In this document: positions 61,303-64,000 of the stretch, one piece after another
Layout: every line of letters starts with the position of its first letter
Numbering within the stretch: the stretch's first letter is position 1
Assembly: GCA_029990175.1 (NCBI GenBank)
Contig: JARKIP010000017.1
Location: 17,812,001 to 17,876,000, forward strand
Source of the DNA: Petunia secreta
Taxonomy: Eukaryota > Streptophyta > Magnoliopsida > Solanales > Solanaceae
DNA length: 64,000 nucleotides
Direction: 5' to 3'
The notes under the pieces: model-generated
Database searches by the model: none
Told to the model about the DNA's origin: nothing
What the model saw: the letters and a program-made list of their open reading frames with translations, nothing else
Made by a program: the position numbers and the translations under genes

Positions 61303-61814
61303 AGGCTCTATCAACTTCAGTTTAAACATAGAATTTGGGAGCATTTCAATTTTTTGTTTGTTCATAAAGTTTGTCCAAATTTTGAAATGTAAAACATCAA
61401 CATTCCAAAAACTAGTTGAGATTTCTGGGAGAACCTTTTGTTCCACTCGCAAAACTTCAACTTTTCTTCAACTGAAATGTATGTCCAAACACTACTTCAA
61501 GTTTCAAAAACCATTTTTCAACTCAACTTCAAAAACTCAAATTTTCTAAGTTTCAACCAAATCATGTCCAAACGGTAGCTCAGTAACTTCTTCTTCACTC
61601 AACTTCTTCTATACTCTTCGCAAACCATTATCAATGTTTAGCCACTTTGTGAGCTTTTGGACAAACATATCTTTAAGTAGCTTCTTCTTTGCTCAGCTTC
61701 TTCTACACTCTTCGCAAACCATGAGCATAGCTGATGTATCATGTTTGTAGGATTAATCAAGCATCCTAGGAAGCTTCTGTTTTTTATGTCTTTGTTAATT
61801 ATATTTTCATGAAC
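61303..61814. other. unassigned DNA with MITE-like and short direct repeats
   Basis: 61440-61580 is rich in TTCAACTTC/AAACTTCAA words and ends CATGTCCAAACGG, like common plant MITE ends, but no partner end is clear. CTCTTCGCAAACCAT occurs at 61613 and 61709 (about 96 apart). Confidence 0.4.
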
Positions 61815-62069
61815 CTGTGGCGGAGCCACACGGGGTAAGGATGGTCCAGCGACCACCCTTAGCCTGAAAATTATACTATGTACATGATTTAAATTTAACT
61901 ATTTATGACTAATTTTGAAAACCCCTGACACAACTAATAATGATAGCCTAGTGATGCAGGGTGGTCAAATTTAGTTAAATAACCTAGGATCAAATCTTAA
62001 CTTGTACAATTTGTATTTTTTTTTATTGAAGCTTGAACACTTTTAAAAAAATTCCTGGTTACGCTGCTG
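61815..62069. mobile_element. 255-bp hAT-type MITE
   Basis: Left end CTGTGGCGGAGCCACA; right end reads CAGCAGCGTAACCAGG in reverse. Flanked by a perfect 8-bp duplication TCATGAAC (61807-61814 and 62070-62077). GGCGGAGCCA ends are frequent in Solanaceae genomes as far as I know. Confidence 0.85.
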
Positions 62070-62077
62070 TCATGAAC

Positions 62078-62640
62078 AAACTTTAACCAACTTCTACTTC
62101 AATGTTCCTCTAGTTTTACATACTGAGTTCGTGGTTTTTAATTTTTTTTTTCCTCTAGGAGATGATAGCAGCTCCTACATGGAAGAAATTCAGAACAGCA
62201 GAATGAATTCAACTGAAATTTTAGAATAATTCTGGAGTTTGAAATTAAAAAAGTAAAAACCCTAAGATAATTTTCTAGAGTTTTAGCTTACAATTGAACA
62301 CAATATCCTAGATTTTGAACATGAACAAGTGAAAATATTAGGAATTTTTTCGAGATTTTGGACTTGAATTCTTGGAGCAGCAATGACTAACGAACAGATC
62401 TTAAAGCCTTCAATGAACAGTTTCCAAAGCCACCACAAAAGATCTACAAATTTGAGTTGCGAATAAGAGATCTCTTTTTCCTTCTTCTTTAGTACATATA
62501 TCTGCATCATACATAATAATTCTCTAATGGACCAAGCTGATGCAATCCATTTTAGGCCTAGATCCCAACCATCAAAAACCAAGCTAAGAGGTTGCAAAGA
62601 CGTGAGATTCGGAGGAAAGTTCGGGAGAATGATCAAGCAA
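62078..62640. other. unassigned DNA
   Basis: No supported gene; short ORFs on both strands lack recognisable motifs. Confidence 0.35.
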
Positions 62641-63360
62641 AGCTACTGTTGCTGTGAAGGTGGAGCGCCCCAAGCTAGTGGGAGATATTTTCCAAGGCAG
62701 CACAGAGTAGGCGGAGCGCTTCCAGAAGAGGGCGGACCTCCCATGCCTCAAAATCTCCAAAATACGGCTAAGTGTCAAGATGAAGACTCTCTGGATCTCG
62801 CCTGGGCAGAGCACCCAATAAACAGAGGCGGACTGCCTACCTCTAGGTCATTTCAGGACGGACCGCCCATGTTCTATTGCTAGGCGAAGCACCTCCTCAG
62901 TTGCTGAAGTAGCGTGACTTATGTCGTGTTTTTATGAGAATATTTCCTAGTTTGAACCTACGTGGTCTTTATTTTATTTAGCCAACTTGTGGGCTAATTT
63001 GACATTAGTATTACAGGTGGGAGAACCTATAAATAACCTACTTAGGTGATTTCATGAGGTTAGCTTAGTTTTGAGAATAGAAGAAAACACAATAGAGGCA
63101 AGGCCTTCTTTGAAGACGCTTGAAGCTTCGGATTATCTCTTGATGCTTGGAACCTTGTGGATTTCATCACTAGTATGAATCCTTGATTAGGTTGAAGTTT
63201 CCTTCCTTCCTCTTGGATAATCATTCATGTATTGAACGATTTATCTATTCTTTCTTCTATTTCTGTTCTTCCATCCTTGGTTGAATTTTTTGTTACCTTG
63301 TTGATTTCTGTATTATTTGCTTTCGCGTATTTTATATTGCATCACACGCGAAACTATCTT
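62640..63360 (+). other. LTR-like promoter region, boundaries not closed
   Basis: Contains several GGCGGA(G/C)CGC-type words at 62660-62870, then CCTATAAATAACC (about 63027-63039), a good TATA box, then a pyrimidine-rich leader-like stretch. This order resembles the U3-R-U5 of a plant LTR, possibly a solo LTR starting TGTTGCTGTG at 62647. No matching target duplication was found. Confidence 0.3.
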
Positions 63361-63542
63361 CTTGTATTTTCTTTGAAATTCTCCAGATTCATTGCTGCAC
63401 TACTTCACAACGAAAAAAAGATAGGCCCGGAGAGTTGTTCAATGAGGGAAAACAAATTAAAGGATAAAAGAGTCTTTTAAGCATAACATAATGGACCCCT
63501 GGCTTTTCTTTAACTATTCAACCACTGGATCTCTATTATCGC

Positions 63543-63629
63543 TGATTAAAGTAGCTGCTGCGTATAATTTTTACGATATTCAGGAAAGCGAATTAAAGTA
63601 GCTACCACATATCATTTTTAAAGTATTTA
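63543..63629. repeat. two imperfect direct repeats of about 46 bp
   Basis: (G/A)ATTAAAGTAGCT(G/A)C occurs at about 63543 and 63590, each followed by CATAT/CGTATAAT...TTTTTA. Confidence 0.65.
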
Positions 63630-64000
63630 TGTAAGAATATGGATCACGGGTCATGGGTCGCTCCAATTGGGCTGATCCGACCCGGTTAGGAGAAATAAGA
63701 ATATGTGGTTAAAGGAAGTTACCACATTCCACCACATCTCCTATACTTCCTCCACTAAAGGAATATGCAAAAGTGGGGGAGTGGGGAAGATAGTGGGCAA
63801 GTTACATTTGTTTCTTCCAACTCCTTTACATTATATATAAGAAGAAGAAACAAAAAGAACAAGTAGTAACTTTTTCACTCTTCTTATTATTCCACCAAAA
63901 AGACACAAAACAAAAAGAAGGCATTTAGTTGGTGACAATAAAAATTTGTTTCCTAGTGATTCAAAGTAGACTTGGGCAATTGCAAGTTGGTAAATACAAT
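63630..64000 (+). repeat. possible LTR start, cut by the window end
   Basis: TGTAAGAATATGGATCACGG followed by GACCCGG, then TATATATAAGAAG (about 63831-63843) as TATA box and a leader-like A-rich stretch. No second copy in the window. Confidence 0.35.

Noticed and set aside
62527..62883. 118-codon plus-strand ORF starting MDQADAIHF
   Set aside because: Codes through the repeated GGCGGA words of an LTR-like region; no domain, no conserved motif, no clear promoter just upstream.

Overview
The window is nuclear DNA from a flowering plant with a large, repeat-rich genome. The mobile-element families (Ty3-gypsy Del/Tekay, Tat and another chromodomain lineage, Ty1-copia, an RTE-type LINE, a Mutator element with a Ulp1-like gene, hAT MITEs) and the GT-AG introns all say plant. 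An asterid, most likely Solanaceae, is my inference from the style of the Del LTRs and of the MITE with GGCGGAGCC termini. I find no intact host gene, tRNA or rRNA gene. The only recognisable host-type gene is a broken Aux/IAA copy.

Layout. (1) 1-23873 is one non-autonomous LTR retrotransposon ('LARD1'), cut by the window start. It contains a chromodomain Ty3-gypsy element on the minus strand (590-15696, 5-bp duplication ATTTC). That element in turn holds a Tat-lineage gypsy element (2202-10848, duplication AAAGT) and a G-rich hAT-type element (11604-12463). The 3' LTR of LARD1 is split at a TA microsatellite by about 3.3 kb carrying the Aux/IAA pseudogene. (2) 23964-33482 is a complete 9.5-kb Mutator-like element with a 9-bp duplication (TAGTTACAT). 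A transposase gene reads rightward and a DUF1985/Ulp1-like protease gene reads leftward, with a small TATA-driven ORF between them. Every intron I can place in the two large genes is filled with a roughly 19-bp repeat built on the palindrome TGTGTACACA; the exons lack such arrays. (3) 33483-37600 holds a short tandem repeat that doubles as a paralogue of the empty Mutator site, an hAT element and a decayed copia pol. (4) 37706-61301 looks like a TIR-bounded element hit by an RTE-type LINE (38163-40274), itself hit by a 20-kb Del/Tekay element (40280-60587, duplication GTAAG), itself hit by a 10.4-kb gene-less LTR element ('LARD2', 45219-55598, duplication AATGT). (5) 61303-64000 has a 255-bp hAT MITE and two LTR-like promoter stretches that I could not close.

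The retroelement pol genes all carry stops or frameshifts, so these are fossils. Most boundaries rest on matching LTR/TIR ends plus target-site duplications read directly. Domain calls rest on motifs read by eye, and no database search was made. The most unusual signal is the intron-restricted 19-bp palindromic array family inside the Mutator-like element.
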